In this document: positions 23,526-35,139 of the stretch, in pieces
Layout of the letters: each line of letters begins with the position of its first letter
Position numbering within the stretch: position 1 is the stretch's first letter
From: Girardinichthys multiradiatus
Lineage: Eukaryota > Chordata > Actinopteri > Cyprinodontiformes > Goodeidae
DNA: 64,000 bases
Assembly: GCF_021462225.1 (NCBI RefSeq)
Contig: NC_061802.1
Span: 7,583,859-7,647,858, forward strand
Reading direction: 5' to 3'
Notes under the pieces: model-generated
Databases searched by the model: none
Seen by the model: only the letters and a program-made list of their open reading frames with translations
Told to the model about the DNA's origin: nothing
Made by a program: the position numbers and the translations under genes

Positions 23526-23651
23526 GAACTCATACCGAGTCAGAGTGTGAAATAGGGCAGTTTCAGTGCAAGAACGGAGTGTGCATCCCAAGCCTCTGGA
23601 GATGTGACGATGACAATGACTGTTCAGACAGCAGCGATGAGGAGAACTGTC
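23526..23651 (+). CDS. lrp8: LRP8/ApoER2-like receptor, exon 2 (first LDL-receptor class A module)
   Basis: After a TTTTCTGACACCACAG acceptor, 126 nt encode a short Gly-Thr-His-Thr-Glu-Ser-Glu linker and one complete LDLa module. It carries six cysteines ([25 protein letters not shown]) and the calcium-binding acidic end [10 protein letters not shown]. The donor is TGTC|GTAAGT. Both introns are phase 1, the usual one-module-per-exon layout of the LDL receptor family. CIPS-WRCD and the acidic DDDNDC fit the first repeat of LRP8 better than that of VLDLR; LDLR, LRP4 and LRP12 fit less well. In LRP8 this module takes part in binding reelin, and the receptor also takes up apoE lipoproteins at the cell surface. 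The rest of the receptor lies beyond this window. Confidence 0.7.
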
Positions 23652-24906
23652 GTAAGTAGCTCAGAGTCTCTACAATCCCACTGTCATTGTTACTTTATGG
23701 AACTTTGTACTTGGCCTATTCAGTATGAGTTTGCATTTGAATGCATATCCCATAGTCAACAGATCATGTTATCAGATTAACTTTTAATGAAAGAATTTGA
23801 ACTGAGAATAAGCACCTTATCTCTTGGGGCCCTTTGGAGTTTCCCTTTCAGACGCCAGCGCACAAATCGCTCATCCCGGATCTAAAGTCACATGGCCGAA
23901 GGAATTTTTTTACTTCTTATTAATTCACATCCTCAGTAAACCTCTGACATAAAGCGGATTTGGGGCCATACCTAATGTTACATGTGGTTATTATGCTTGT
24001 TTTGTGTTATTAACCTTATGCTGTTGTTAAGTACTGTAGACAGGTGAAAACAGGCTTACAAATACTTTGCAAATAAACCATAACTGCTTTAGAGATTATG
24101 CCATGTCTGGCTCTGAGGGATCAGATTGGAGAGTTATTTGTCATAACAATTATGCGGGCTGCTTTTTGTGGTACCCTGTGGTTCTCTTTGGATAGGATAG
24201 GCATGGGCTGGTATTTGATTCTCATGGTATAACAGTTTCATGGTATTGTAGTGTTTACACCTTTAGCACAAAAATATTTAACCTGATCTTTCTGCTGAAG
24301 CAGAAAAACAGCATTTTTTTGACTGTTTCTAAAAAAACATTACATACTGGTTATTACTCTTTATTATTTTAAAATTTTAAGATTACTAATTCTATCTCTA
24401 ATATTTGTATTATGTGGATTTTGATACACAGACTAATGTAATGTACATAGAATCAACACCCACTGAAATCAGGAGTAGTTTTCAAGTGCTTATTATATAA
24501 AATATAGTGCCTTTTTGCCATTCTGTTCCTAATATTGTAACACGTGTATAATAAGCTGATATCATCAGTCTTATGTACTCAGATTAGCCATCCTGCTGTC
24601 GACTTTTTAACAGACGTGGCTCTCGTGTATATAAAAATATTAGTTTTAAAGGAGCCTTTCCTTAATATGACTGATGGGTGGCGCTACTTTTAGTTTTCAC
24701 ATGATAACTGTCTGTGAATTGCCCCACAATGGTGGAGAACACTTTGGTCACTTCAGCACCTTCTCTAGCATCTCATTAAAACCACATATTTATAGGAGCT
24801 GTACCTTTTTATTTTAATCCGGTATAACTTGATACACGTAACAGACAAATAGCTTGACTGGAATTTAAAATATCTAATTAGATTCATGCTTAAACCACAA
24901 AATAAA

Positions 24907-26166
24907 CAGATCAAAAAATTTAAAGGATAACTTTTTAATCAGAGTATAATATCGAGTCAGTTGCACCTCTGGAATATTGATTTGGTCAGTTAAGTAGTAG
25001 TGGGCGTTGTTAATCAGTGTCAGCTGTTTAGATGTTAATGAAATTTACAACAGGTGCACTAAAGAGGCAAAAACAAGACGACCCCCAAAAACAGGAATGG
25101 AATAGTTTTGCAGATGGAAGCCACAGACATTTTTCTCCCTCCTCATTGTTTTGGCAATTTTTTTTTTTGTAGTTTTGCATTTGACCAGGGTCATTGTTAC
25201 TAGCATAAGGCAAAGTCTGCTCTTTCGTGCAAGGAGGAACAAGAGCACTGGACTAGGCCTGTCCTGAATGTCTCTGAATAAACCAATAAAAGAAACTTCA
25301 CGAGGGTGGCCTAAGGACCCAGTGTTCTCTAGTAGGCCCTGTGCTCACTGCCCGGCACCATGGATCTTGACTGGCATTAGCAGGTTCAGCACTGACGCCC
25401 TGTTCTTTTCACAGGTGAGAGGAGGTTCACTCTGAGGTCATGTGACAGACGTGAAAGGGTCTGGAGAAGCTGCAGTCAATGCTATGCTACCTGCAACATT
25501 GTTCAGCATGCTGGGTTTGGTGGTGGGTCTATGTTGGTCTGTTTAGGCATATCCATGGAGGAATGCAGAGACCTTTACACGATAAACAATTGTACCCTGA
25601 CTGTCGTTAGGCATTGGGATAAACATTTAGACCCACTGTCAGACCCTTTGCTGGTGCATTAGTGAGTGGTTCAAAGTCGACGCCAGTGACTGTCCACTGT
25701 CTCTACATGCTCATCCAGGAGGAGTGACTGCTACAAGTCTCTGACTGGATGCAATCTGCAGGGTTTCCTTAGATAGAAAAACTTTTTATCCAATTTGAAT
25801 AAATAACTGAATCTGACTGCACTGTTCAATGGTTAGGATTAATTAGAATGTATGTACCTGACTTTGTGACGAGCCTTGAGACGACATGTTGTGAATTGGC
25901 GCTATATAAATAAACTGAATTGAATTGAATTGGATCCTGGATTCCTCTTGGTGCATGTCAATGCCATGACAATAGTATGCAGGGAGTTCGTGGAGGATGA
26001 AGTAATTGATATCATCAGTTTTTCAGTTGAAATAATTTTTATCAAATGATGTGACATCTTTTTGTTCCCAACACATTGCCCACTCCCTATCTGTGAATAT
26101 CCAGCATGATTTTTTTCAGTTGAGATCTGATGTATTTTCAAAGTGTTTCTTTAATTTTTTGAGCAG
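24907..26166 (+). mobile_element. Tc1-like transposon (TGCTCAAAAAA family), decayed, with nested L2-type tail
   Basis: The ends are CAGATCAAAAAATTTAAAGG at 24907 and TTTCTTTAATTTTTTGAGCAG ending at 26166 (last 20 bases considered), followed by TA. Internal blocks read as a Tc1 transposase on the + strand. Around 25412 FTGERRFTL stands where the family has FTDESRFTL, so the first catalytic Asp is Gly. It is followed by SCDRRERVWRS, CNIVQHAGFGGGS and RHWDKH. After the insert at 25663-25929 the gene resumes as PGFLLVHVNAM, where the second Asp (VHDNA) is Val. Stops and shifts abound. It is related to the better preserved element at 27693. Confidence 0.82.
25663..25931 (+). repeat. L2-type LINE/SINE 3' end, inserted in the Tc1 fossil
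   Basis: This segment matches 47050-47350 closely: ACGCCAGTGACTGTCCACTG, CATGCTCATCCAGGAGGAG, GAATAAATAACTGAATCTGA. It ends GGCGCTATATAAATAAACTG plus AATTGAATTG repeats. It splits the Tc1 transposase between the codons after CTGGTGCA (25660) and GGATCCTGG (25931). The 3' end resembles that of the L2 LINEs here, but the simple tail (AATTG) and the body differ. It is short and probably 5'-truncated or SINE-like. Confidence 0.75.
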
Positions 26167-27317
26167 TATATTTGATTGAAATTTATCAAGGAGTAGAAAT
26201 GCAAACAATGCAAACCTTTGTTCGAGTTGCTTAAGTCGGGTTATGATCATTTTGTGATTGTGCCTCTGTGACTCCTGAGATTTATTGAGATTACTTGATA
26301 GTCAGTGGACAATGCAGGAGGAGCTCACCTTCAATCTAACAGGTGTGGTTTGTTTTGTTTGGTGTAAGTGTTGCTCAGAGATAATGTTAGAAATGTACCT
26401 TAAGCCACAAGGTCATCTTTACAGTGAACCGTTTAGTCTGTGGCAGGAATGAGGTCTGTGACTTTCATCTCTCCTCACTGTCTTTGCTACGTATCTTAAA
26501 CGTCAGATGTGGGTATGCTTCTCTCTTGGGTTTGCTGTCCGTCCCTCGCTTCATCTCCTCAGACTCTACCTTCATGTTCTTTTCCCTTTTGTTTGCTTTC
26601 TCCCTTGCTACCTGGTATCATTCTTTTCTTTGAAAGCTCTAGCTCTTAGTCTGTGTTAAAAGTGACTCTTTCTAAAAAGCTGTCTCATTTCCTCTGCATT
26701 GTGGTGTCCATTAATTGACTCTCCTGTCCCATTTCTATATCATTTATTGCTGCACTTTGACAGTGCAAATGCCAAAAAGGTTGTGCCCACTCATCTTTGA
26801 TCCACAAAGAGCATCAACTGACAGCTTGGTTGGAGATAAATCCAACAGCATGACTTTGGCTGCTGGAGTGATGCTCGGTGACTGGCAAGACGCCAGGCCT
26901 TCAAACAGATGCCAGCACTGCCACTGCGCCCCCGCCCTAAAACCAAATATCACCAGCAAGAGCTCCTCGGAGAGGGGGTGGGAATTGAGAAGGAGAGGGA
27001 GGCGGAGAAAAGATGGCATAAATTTGACTGAGAGAAACAAGATGGTGTAGAGCAGAAATGATGTGAGGAAAATGGGAACAAGTGTTTCTGGAGAATTTCC
27101 GAGACACAAAAAACAGGTAGGCCAAAATGAGCGGGGGCAGTTGCCATTGCTTTTATGCAGCAAGAATCCATCCAGCAATCCTTTTGCTGCTTGCTTTTTT
27201 CTTGCCATAATACAAATTCTAACAATCTATTCAGTAGGACTATCAGCTGTGTACTGTATCCACCTCCTGCACAACACAACTGATGGTCCCAACCCCATTT
27301 ATAAGGCTTGAAATCCC
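26167..27317. other. No gene seen
   Basis: Overlapping open frames on both strands at 26715-27360 (up to 154 codons) have no domain features, no splice-bounded conservation and no repeat signature. The stretch from 26955 is purine-rich (GGAGAGGGAGGCGGAG). Confidence 0.4.
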
Positions 27318-27606
27318 ACTTATTAAACCTGACAGGGCACACCTGTGAAGTGAAAACCATTTCAGGTGACTACCTCTTGAAGCTCATCAACAGAATGCCA
27401 AGAGTGTGTGAAGCAGTAAACAAAAGCAAAAGGTGGCTACTTTGAAGAACCTAGAGTATATGACATATTTTCAGTTGTTTCACACTTTTTTGTTCAGTGT
27501 ATAATTCCACATGTGTTAATTTGTAGTTTTGATGCCTTCAGTGTGAAGCTACAATAGTCTTAGACAATTCTTTGAATGAGGTGTGTCCAAACCTTTGGAC
27601 ATATAT
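27318..27606 (+). mobile_element. Tc1-like transposon 3' end (fossil, different family)
   Basis: It begins ACTTATTAAACCTGACAGGGC and carries the last codons of a Tc1 transposase (CTCATCAACAGAATGCCAAG, giving Leu-Ile-Asn-Arg-Met-Pro-Arg-Val-Cys, then AAAAGGTGGCTACTTTGAAG). A terminal repeat follows, with TTTTTGTTCAGTGTATAATTC and AATGAGGTGTGTCCAAACCT. The 5' two thirds are missing. Confidence 0.75.
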
Positions 27607-27611
27607 ACACC

Positions 27612-27612
<1 letters not shown>

Positions 27613-27692
<80 letters not shown>
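27613..27692. repeat. (TA)n microsatellite, left of a Tc1 element
   Basis: About 38 TA dinucleotides run directly into the left terminus of the Tc1-like element. They create spurious Tyr-Ile repeat frames on both strands. Confidence 0.95.
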
Positions 27693-27693
<1 letters not shown>

Positions 27694-29251
27694 TGCTCAA
27701 AAAAATAAAGGGAACACTCAAATAACACATCCTAGATCTGAATGGATGAAATATTCTCATTGAATACTTTGTTCTGTACAAAGTTGAATGTGCTGACAAC
27801 AAAATCACACAAAAATCATCATAGGAAATCAAATTTATTAACCAATGGAGGCCTGGATTTGGAGTCACACACAAAATTAAAGTGGAAAAAACACACTACA
27901 GGCTGATCCAACTTTGATGTAATGTCCTTAAAACAAGTCAAAATGAGGCTCAGTATTGTGTGTGACCTCCACGTGCCTGTATGACCTCCATACAACACCT
28001 GGGCATGCTCCTGATGAGACGGCGGATGGTCTCCTGAGGGATCTCCTCCCAGACCTGGACTAAAGCATCTGCCATCTCCTGGACAGTCTGTTGGTGGATG
28101 GAGTGAGACATGATGTCCCAGATGGGCTCAATCGGATTCAGGTCTGGGGAACGGGCGGGCCAGTCCATAGCTTCAATGTCTTCATCTTGCAGGAACTGCT
28201 GACACACTCCAGCCACATGAGGTCTAGCATTGTCCTGCATTAGGAGGAACCCAGGGCCAACCGCACCAGCATATGGTCTCACAAGGGGTCTGAGGATCTA
28301 CTCTCGGTACCTAATGGCAGTCAGGCTACCTCTGGCGAGCACATGGAGGGTCATGTGGCCCTCCAAAGAAATGCCACCCCACACCATTACTGACCCACTG
28401 CCAAACTGGTCATGCTGAAGGATGTTGCAGGCAGCAGATCGCTCTCCATGGTGTCTCCAGACTCTGTCACGTCTGTCACATGTGCTCAGTGTGAACCTGC
28501 TTTCATCTGTGAAGACCACAGGGCGCCAGTGGGGAATTTTCCAGTCCTGGTGTTCTCTGGCAAATGCCAAGCATCCTGCATGCTGCTGGGCTGTGAGCAC
28601 AACCCCATCTGTGGACGTCGGGCCCTCGTACCATCCTCATGGAGTCGGTTTGTAACTGTTTGTGCAGACACATGCACATTTGTGGCCTGCTGGAGGTAAT
28701 TTTCCAGGTCTCTGGCAGTGCTCCTCCTGTTCCTCCTTGCACAAAGGCGGAGGTAGCGGTCCTGCTGCTGGGTTGTTGTCCTCCTACGGCCTCCTCCAAG
28801 CCTCCTGGTGTACTGGCATGTCTCCTGGTAGCGCCTCCAGTCTCTGGACTCTACGCTGACAGACTCAGCAAACCTTCTTGCCACAGCTCGCATTGATGTG
28901 CCATCTTGGATGAGCTGCACTACCAGAGCCGCTTGTGTGGGTTGTAGAGTCCATCTCATGCTACCACGAGTGTGAAAGCACCACCAACATTCAAAAGTGA
29001 CCAAAACATCAGCCAGAAAGCATAGGTACTGAGAAGTGGTCTGTGGTCCCCACCTGCAGAACCACTCCTTTATTGAGTGTGTCTTGCTAATCACCAAAGA
29101 TTTCCCCCTGTTGTCTATTTCATTTGAACAACAGCAGTGAAATTGATTGTCAATCAGTGTTGCTTCCTAAGTGGACAGTTTGATTCCACAGACATTTGAT
29201 TTACTTGGAGTTATATTGCGTTGTTTAAGTGTTCCCTTTATTTTTTTGAGC

Positions 29252-29253
<2 letters not shown>
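27693..29253 (-). mobile_element. Tc1-like DNA transposon, near complete
   Basis: The termini are inverted: CTGCTCAAAAAAATAAAGGG at 27693 and CCCTTTATTTTTTTGAGCAG at 29234-29253. The left end follows TA; the right end is followed by TG at the start of a TG/TA repeat, so the expected TA duplication is either mutated or shifted within the microsatellite. It is about 1.56 kb with one transposase gene on the minus strand, carrying only a few lesions. The element sits inside a dinucleotide repeat, so its TA target choice is easy to understand. Confidence 0.9.
27950..28959 (-). pseudogene. Tc1-like DD34E transposase with two lesions
   Basis: The start at 28959 opens an N-terminal paired-type DNA-binding region ([16 protein letters not shown]..., helix-turn-helix, then a basic [15 protein letters not shown] linker and a second helical part). 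The catalytic core has the first Asp in [11 protein letters not shown], the second in LMQDNARPHVAG, and the Glu in SPDLNPIEPIWD, the DD34E pattern of Tc1. It ends Arg-Gly-Gly-His-Thr-Gln-Tyr. A one-base change in the GGGG run near 28605 shifts the frame, and one in-frame TAG at 28298-28300 interrupts the core between the first and second Asp. Otherwise all three catalytic residues remain, so inactivation looks recent. Confidence 0.88.

Positions 29254-29282
<29 letters not shown>
29254..29282. repeat. (TG)n(TA)n microsatellite, right of the Tc1 element
   Basis: A short TG run followed by TA repeats continues the dinucleotide repeat interrupted by the transposon. Confidence 0.9.
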
Positions 29283-29283
<1 letters not shown>

Positions 29284-30185
29284 GTCCTGTCACAATAAGC
29301 AATAAATCAAATTAATAGTGTAATGAATTAAAATGAGCTCGATAATCTCTCAGCTGACCCCTCCCCTTCTCATTTTGTTAGCGTAGGGAGGAGTGAACAC
29401 TTGCATCAGGTATTTGCCATGTGCATGGTCTCGTGACGTACCTCAGAGTGTAGCATGAGAGCCCCTTGAGGAGTAGCAAGCCAGAGAAACACTAGTTGAC
29501 ATTTGAAAAACCAGAGATAGAATTGGTTTCAAAGCCGGGTGCGACAGCGGCAGTGTGAGAGTACTTTGGATTCAAACCCAATGACTATGGCAAACTTCTT
29601 AACTTAATGAGCATTTGTTGCATTTGTCTTAAAACGCAGTAATTACAAAAAACATGAATCTGTACCTAAAACATAATCATACAATGCAGTTTTCCTAGCT
29701 GGGAAAAAAACTACAACTGGGCGTCTTCGTCTTTCTGACAGTTCACAATCACTGGAGTGTTTAATCGTTTAATCTGCCGGACTAAAGTAGTTACAGATTC
29801 GAATATGGCCTGTTGAGGCATCCGCTCTTATTTAAATAAAGGGCTTTTGTTTGCACTTTTTGTTCATAAAACTGTCAGTTTTGCCTGCTTTCCCTATCTG
29901 CGCCTGATTATTAATATTTTTTGAAGAGCAACAGAGAATTTATATCCATTTTATTTACTTTTTTTGGTTGTTTATTTATTTTGGACATTTAAAATATCTT
30001 CCAGTTCCAGTGTTAAATGTTCTTTAGAAATGTAACTTGATCTTTGAGAGGATGTAGCTACTTGCAATATTATGCCATAATCGTTATATTAGTATAAAAT
30101 GGTCTCCAAACGGCAATATTATTGTTTATTGCAATAATTTCGAGGACAATTTATCTCCCAGCAAAACAATACAGTAATAATACAG
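29284..30185 (+). mobile_element. hAT/ZBED-like transposon fossil
   Basis: The left end reads CCTGTCACAATAAGCAATAA. The right part contains ATTGTTTATTGCAATAATTT and GGACAATTTATCTCCCAGCA, which I associate with fish hAT elements. At 29524-29595 the + strand reads Glu-Leu-Val-Ser-Lys-Pro-Gly-Ala-Thr-Ala-Ala-Val-stop-Glu-Tyr-Phe-Gly-Phe-Lys-Pro-Asn-Asp. This is the start of a BED zinc finger with the conserved Trp codon turned into TGA. The remaining transposase is absent or unrecognisable. The right boundary is approximate. Confidence 0.65.
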
Positions 30186-30469
30186 TAATGCAAAAATTAT
30201 TTGTATTTTGTTTATGCTTTCTTCGTTTCATTTATTAACGAACTTATTATCATAATTTTTTTTGTGTGTGTTTCACGCAGTTACTTTAATGTGACAATGT
30301 AACAAAGTAATGTGAATAGTGGCACAGCGCACTACACTGACAGCTGGAGGTGGGGCTTTCAGCCATAGCTCCAGCTGTCAGTGGGTCAGTGGAAACACAG
30401 CAGGTTCTGTGCCGAGTAAAGAATGACCGAGTGGAGAGGAAACCTAAATAGAGCCAGTGGAAAAGGCAC

Positions 30470-30597
30470 ATATGTTGCCCTGTGATGGACGTCCAACCTG
30501 TCCAGGGTGTGCCCTGCCTCTTACCAACTCCTGCTGACACCAACTCCCCTACGTCCCTACACAGACAAGCAGGTATAGACGATGGATGTATGGATTT
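30470..30597 (+). repeat. SINE 3' fragment with GGATG tail
   Basis: It holds TTGCCCTGTGATGGACGTCC, ACCTGTCCAGGGTGTGCCCTG and a final GACGATGGATGTATGG, the 3' half of the SINE family at 47366. The 5' head is absent. Confidence 0.75.
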
Positions 30598-33500
30598 TAA
30601 ACTAGAGATGATCAAATGCAAGTCAGATTAATTGAAAATAGGAAACTTTCTGATACAAATCCGACAAACAGATGGTTAGCAGCTAAGAGTTAGCTGATAT
30701 TCTTGCTTAGTTTAGAAGGCATTCTTGTCTAGTCTTCCTAAAAAGCCTATTTCAAAATGGGTATATTTTTCAAGAGCAGTATTTGTGTTTGTGGCACTAT
30801 GATTGCCGTGACATGCAGCTTAGGTTTCTCCTGAAGTATACTCCTACTGTCCTTGTATAGCAGAACAATTTAAGTCATTCTTTTGTGTTCATCTTTCTGC
30901 TATTTGAATCTTTCCTTTTCCTCCTTCAGCTCCTCCATTCTCCTCTACTTAATTTTTAACGTGCCTGTTGTTTCCCTGGGAGACAGTACAGTGGTGATGG
31001 TGGTCATGGTTTTTCATGCATTTGTGCTTTCTTTGTGGCAAAATACATTGCTCCTACTCACACGTACGCTTATACATCACAACTGTCCATTTTGTTTGGG
31101 TTCATTATGGCCTATATCTAGGACATGAACGGTGTGATCTTGCCTTTCCCAATCCATATCTTAGACTCTAAACTCCATCTCAATCTGCCTATCACTTGGT
31201 GAATGTATATCAGCTGCTAAATAAAACTTGTGGTGTTAAAGAGCTTATAGTGCTCAGCAAGTCTAGAAAAGAAGCATGTAAATGCAGCCGAACATAACAG
31301 GGCAAGTTAACAAAGGTCCCAGGCATCAGCATTGTGTAGAAGCCCTGAAGTTACCTCGTACAAAAGTGCAACAACAGTTTTTGCTTCATTATGTGTCTGA
31401 ATATTAATTTGTGAAAGCTTTAGTTAGGGGCCAGCTAAACCTTCCCATTTTTAACCCTAAAACTTTGCACCATGTAAAAAAACACCAACTCCTTAAATCT
31501 TGAACCCATTATGAACCCGGAAAACCAAGCGAAGTAAAATGTCTAGAAGGAGGGGGACACAAACTCAACATCTAAGGGTGAGAACAAAATGTTGAACCCT
31601 ATATGTGTTTGTGCTCATGTGGGTTTGTGTGTCTCAGCAAGACAATGGGTCAGTCTCAGCTCCAGTCTGAGACCAACTTCCCATGGAGAAGACATCACAA
31701 CGCATTTCACGCTGCTGCCATGTTTTTTATGTGTCTGTGGGGGTTGTGTGTGTGGGGGGGTGAGAGAGAGAGAGATCAGCCTCTCTCTTACACACAAATA
31801 CACACCATTCTCCTCACACAAAGAGCCACAGACACACACATGATAGCATTAAAAGAGACTGCAGAGAATCGTTTCAGAGTTTTTCTGGGGAATTAACACA
31901 GTTTTATCCTTTTTTAATATTAGAGATGGACAGAGAAAAGATCTGGTGACCTGACCCGGCTGATTTCTAGCTTGCTCAATGACCCATCAGATGGAAACTC
32001 GAAATTCCAAGTTTTGTTTTTTCAATCAGCAAATGCACACTACTAAGCACTTTCATGTCGCACTGAAAACAACACTCTTCTGTGTGGATACCACTACTGA
32101 GGGGGACAAGCTTCAAATGTTGGCCTTTTTCATTGTCAGTGAGACAATTAGAATGGAGCAAGATACAAAGATGGAAGATGCTAATTTAAAGGAACATGTA
32201 TTTTCTATGACATGTTGAGACACACTAAATAATAGTAAAACCCTGTTTTACAGTGACAGCTCTCTCAGATAGTAATGAAAAGTCACCTTTGCTCTGAATA
32301 GAAATAATGAAACATCTCAAAAAGGCTAGAAGCAAAATAGTGTAAATGCTGTCCTTGTGTAGTCTTAAATTAAAGGTCTTAAAGAAAATTCAGGTTTAGC
32401 TAAAATTGGTACTTGTAGGTCAGGGGTTTACAAAAACTAGAAATTGGAGATCAGTCATAACTTTTTGAGCAGTGCATCTTATATCCTGGAAGAATGGCAC
32501 CATGATGCCAAACGATACACACCAGTATACATTACAGTTTTGTGATGGTTCAGTATTTATATTTTAAGTAGTATAACACAGCATTTGTTTTTGTTAACAC
32601 AGGCCAGTCTTTATACAGCGAAATGTATTAAACAATGTAACGGAAAATAAAAATGTTTGTCTTTGTGTCAGTTCATCACAAAATTGAGTTGCCTAATTAC
32701 ACACTCAGGTAAAGAAAGGCCCACAGAGTAGAGGGAAATTATGAAATGAGATTCAGCAAACCACTCTCCTGCTTCATTTCATGTTTTTGTAACATTTAAT
32801 AGTTGTATTTTTGATCATCTGATCAGGAAACCTTTAATGTCTTTTGTACTGACTAAATTCACGCATACACGTTTAATTTGTCTGTGTAGAAACACAATGT
32901 TTCGACAGTAGGATTGCCGGTAAAGTTCATGGGTTTGTCTGTGCCTTTAGTAGCATACATCTGCAGTGCTGTAATCTCTAGAGAGGAGAAATGTCCCACT
33001 TCAGTGCTTGGTGATTTCTAAACCACAGTGGGATTCTCTTTGAGTTTATGTATCTGTGCACAAAGGGATTTTCCATTTGTTCAGAAATGAGGCATCTCAC
33101 AGATATGGTTGTAGATCATGTTGCTCAAGAAATATGCTTTATTTACAGTTTTATCCTTAATCTTTTTTTTGTGCAATGTGTTTTTGTTACAGTTGGGCAT
33201 TACAGTAGATAATTAATTGGGGTTTAAGAAACTTTTAAAGAACAAGATAATCATATTGTTGAAGACTGTTTGTAGTGACCTATGCTGACATTTAGAAATG
33301 ATTTGATGAAGATGAACAAGAGGAGGCAAAGAAAATTAAAGTTGGTTGAATGTCAGTGAAAGATCAACAGATTTTATGGCAAGAGATGATTAGCAAATGT
33401 ACTGTATATCTTCAGGTTGAAAAACGTCAGTCTTGAAATATTATATCCAATTAAATATTGCTTCCAAGCACGGCTTTGAAAAGCAATATTGCAAACATGT

Positions 33501-35129
33501 GTGTTGTGTTGGTGATTGTAAATCAATATATTGTGCAGTTCTGCCCTTTGCAGAACTTAAAAAATGGCTGTAAATTCCTCAATTTTTGTTTTATTTTCAG
33601 AACTACTGATAAAAAAACTGAATCAATGATAGTAATAAAATAAAATACTGATGGGAATAGTTATTTTTCTAATAACTGAATTCTACACATATACATTAAT
33701 TAGATAGATAAAGACAAGTAGTTGCTGTACTGATGGATAACAGGTCTAAAATGTGCCAGGTTGCCACCTTTATCACATGGTGCACTATGCTCTACAAGCG
33801 AACATTACCCGGTGTGCTGAGTATGTGTTGGGTGCAGCGGAGCAAAACGACAGGGTAATTTTAGCTGAGGTCATTGATGGCCTGAGGCGTTTGCTCTGAC
33901 TCTTTTTCCTCTATGTCTCCATCTGTTTGTCTTTCTTGCTCATTTATTGGCCAACGTCTCTCTTTCCTCCTATCTTCCCACTTCTCTGTGTCACATATGT
34001 CTCTTAAGCCAATTTGACACATGCACACCTTTCTAATATAAATGCAGCAGAACATGTCTCTGTTGTGTGTGAATTACCTCCCTGGTGCTTGTCTGAAGTG
34101 AATTGGTCAGACCTACGTACATACTGTATATATTTCACTTTCAGCACACATAGGTCTGAGCTCCGGCAGCTACTTAAACAAGCAGACAGACAGCAGCAGC
34201 AATTTTGATTCAGACAGATTACTATATGAATAAATAACAGCTGAGTTCAAACATTCCTCCTGCATGATTTTACCTTTGATAGTTAGCTGCACCTAGCCAT
34301 TTTTAAAAGAGTCATCTGAGTCATCTGATCAAGAACAGTGACTCTACTGCAGTATATACAGCTGATATTGTAGACAGCCCAGATGCTTTATAAAGCATTG
34401 ACTATTTTAATGTAGTCCTTGTCATTAATGTAGGGAGCCGTAAAAATGCTGAACACATCTGCCTCTGTTCTTTGAATGGCTATCAAAAACACAGAAAAGA
34501 TGGCAGAGATTATTCAGTATGATTTAGAATAAATGGAGAAGTAATGGCAGGTGAGTTGGTGGAAGTTTGAAAGTGGCATTAACACAGAAAGGAAACTTTG
34601 CTAATAAACAGGAAGAGTAAAAGTTTCTTTGTTTCAAAAGTTATTCAATTTTTTACTATCTTCCTTCCTCCCTTTAGGCAGCACCCCTCTGTAAGAATTA
34701 CCTGGTCCGTTCTTAAAATATCAGCAGGGATTGTTTGCCTCTGCTGCAAAGATACTCGTAGTTCAGAGTCAAACTTTGATAATACTACAATCCTCTTTCC
34801 CTAACTGTGCGCACATTAAGCTGAGCGTTGGCTGGGTGCTTGTGTTGCTTCGTTATCGAGACCCCTCCCCCAGTCTGCCGTGTGTGACGGGATATCATGA
34901 AACTAATCCCCAACTCAGATTAACCAAATATCTGCAGCGGCTTCCATTTTTATTATTTACTGTAGCTGTAATCCTGTTCTTCACCTTGTGCTCTGTTGCC
35001 TGCTGCATGTAGTTAGAGCGGCACATGAAATGACAAGAATGCCAATGAACAAAGCATAGTGCATCGTGTTAAAAAGTTTTATACAGAGTGAAGTTTCTTT
35101 CCTCCTTTCTCTGTTTATTAGTTTAACAA
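30598..35129. other. Intronic sequence, no exon seen
   Basis: No exon or RNA gene. It contains a CA/GA-rich patch at 31735-31830 and AT-rich unique sequence. A possible Tc1 terminus, ACTTTTTGAGCAGTG, at about 32461 is too short to call. Confidence 0.45.
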
Positions 35130-35139
35130 TTTTTAATTT

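Noticed and set aside
26715..27360. Overlapping open frames up to 154 codons on both strands as a possible gene
   Set aside because: No domain features, opposite-strand shadows, purine-rich composition, and no splice context consistent with the receptor gene.
27560..27874. Tyr-Ile repeat frames on both strands
   Set aside because: Translation of the (TA)n microsatellite.
32455..32476. Possible Tc1 terminus (ACTTTTTGAGCAGTG)
   Set aside because: Too short, and no partner end or transposase is nearby.
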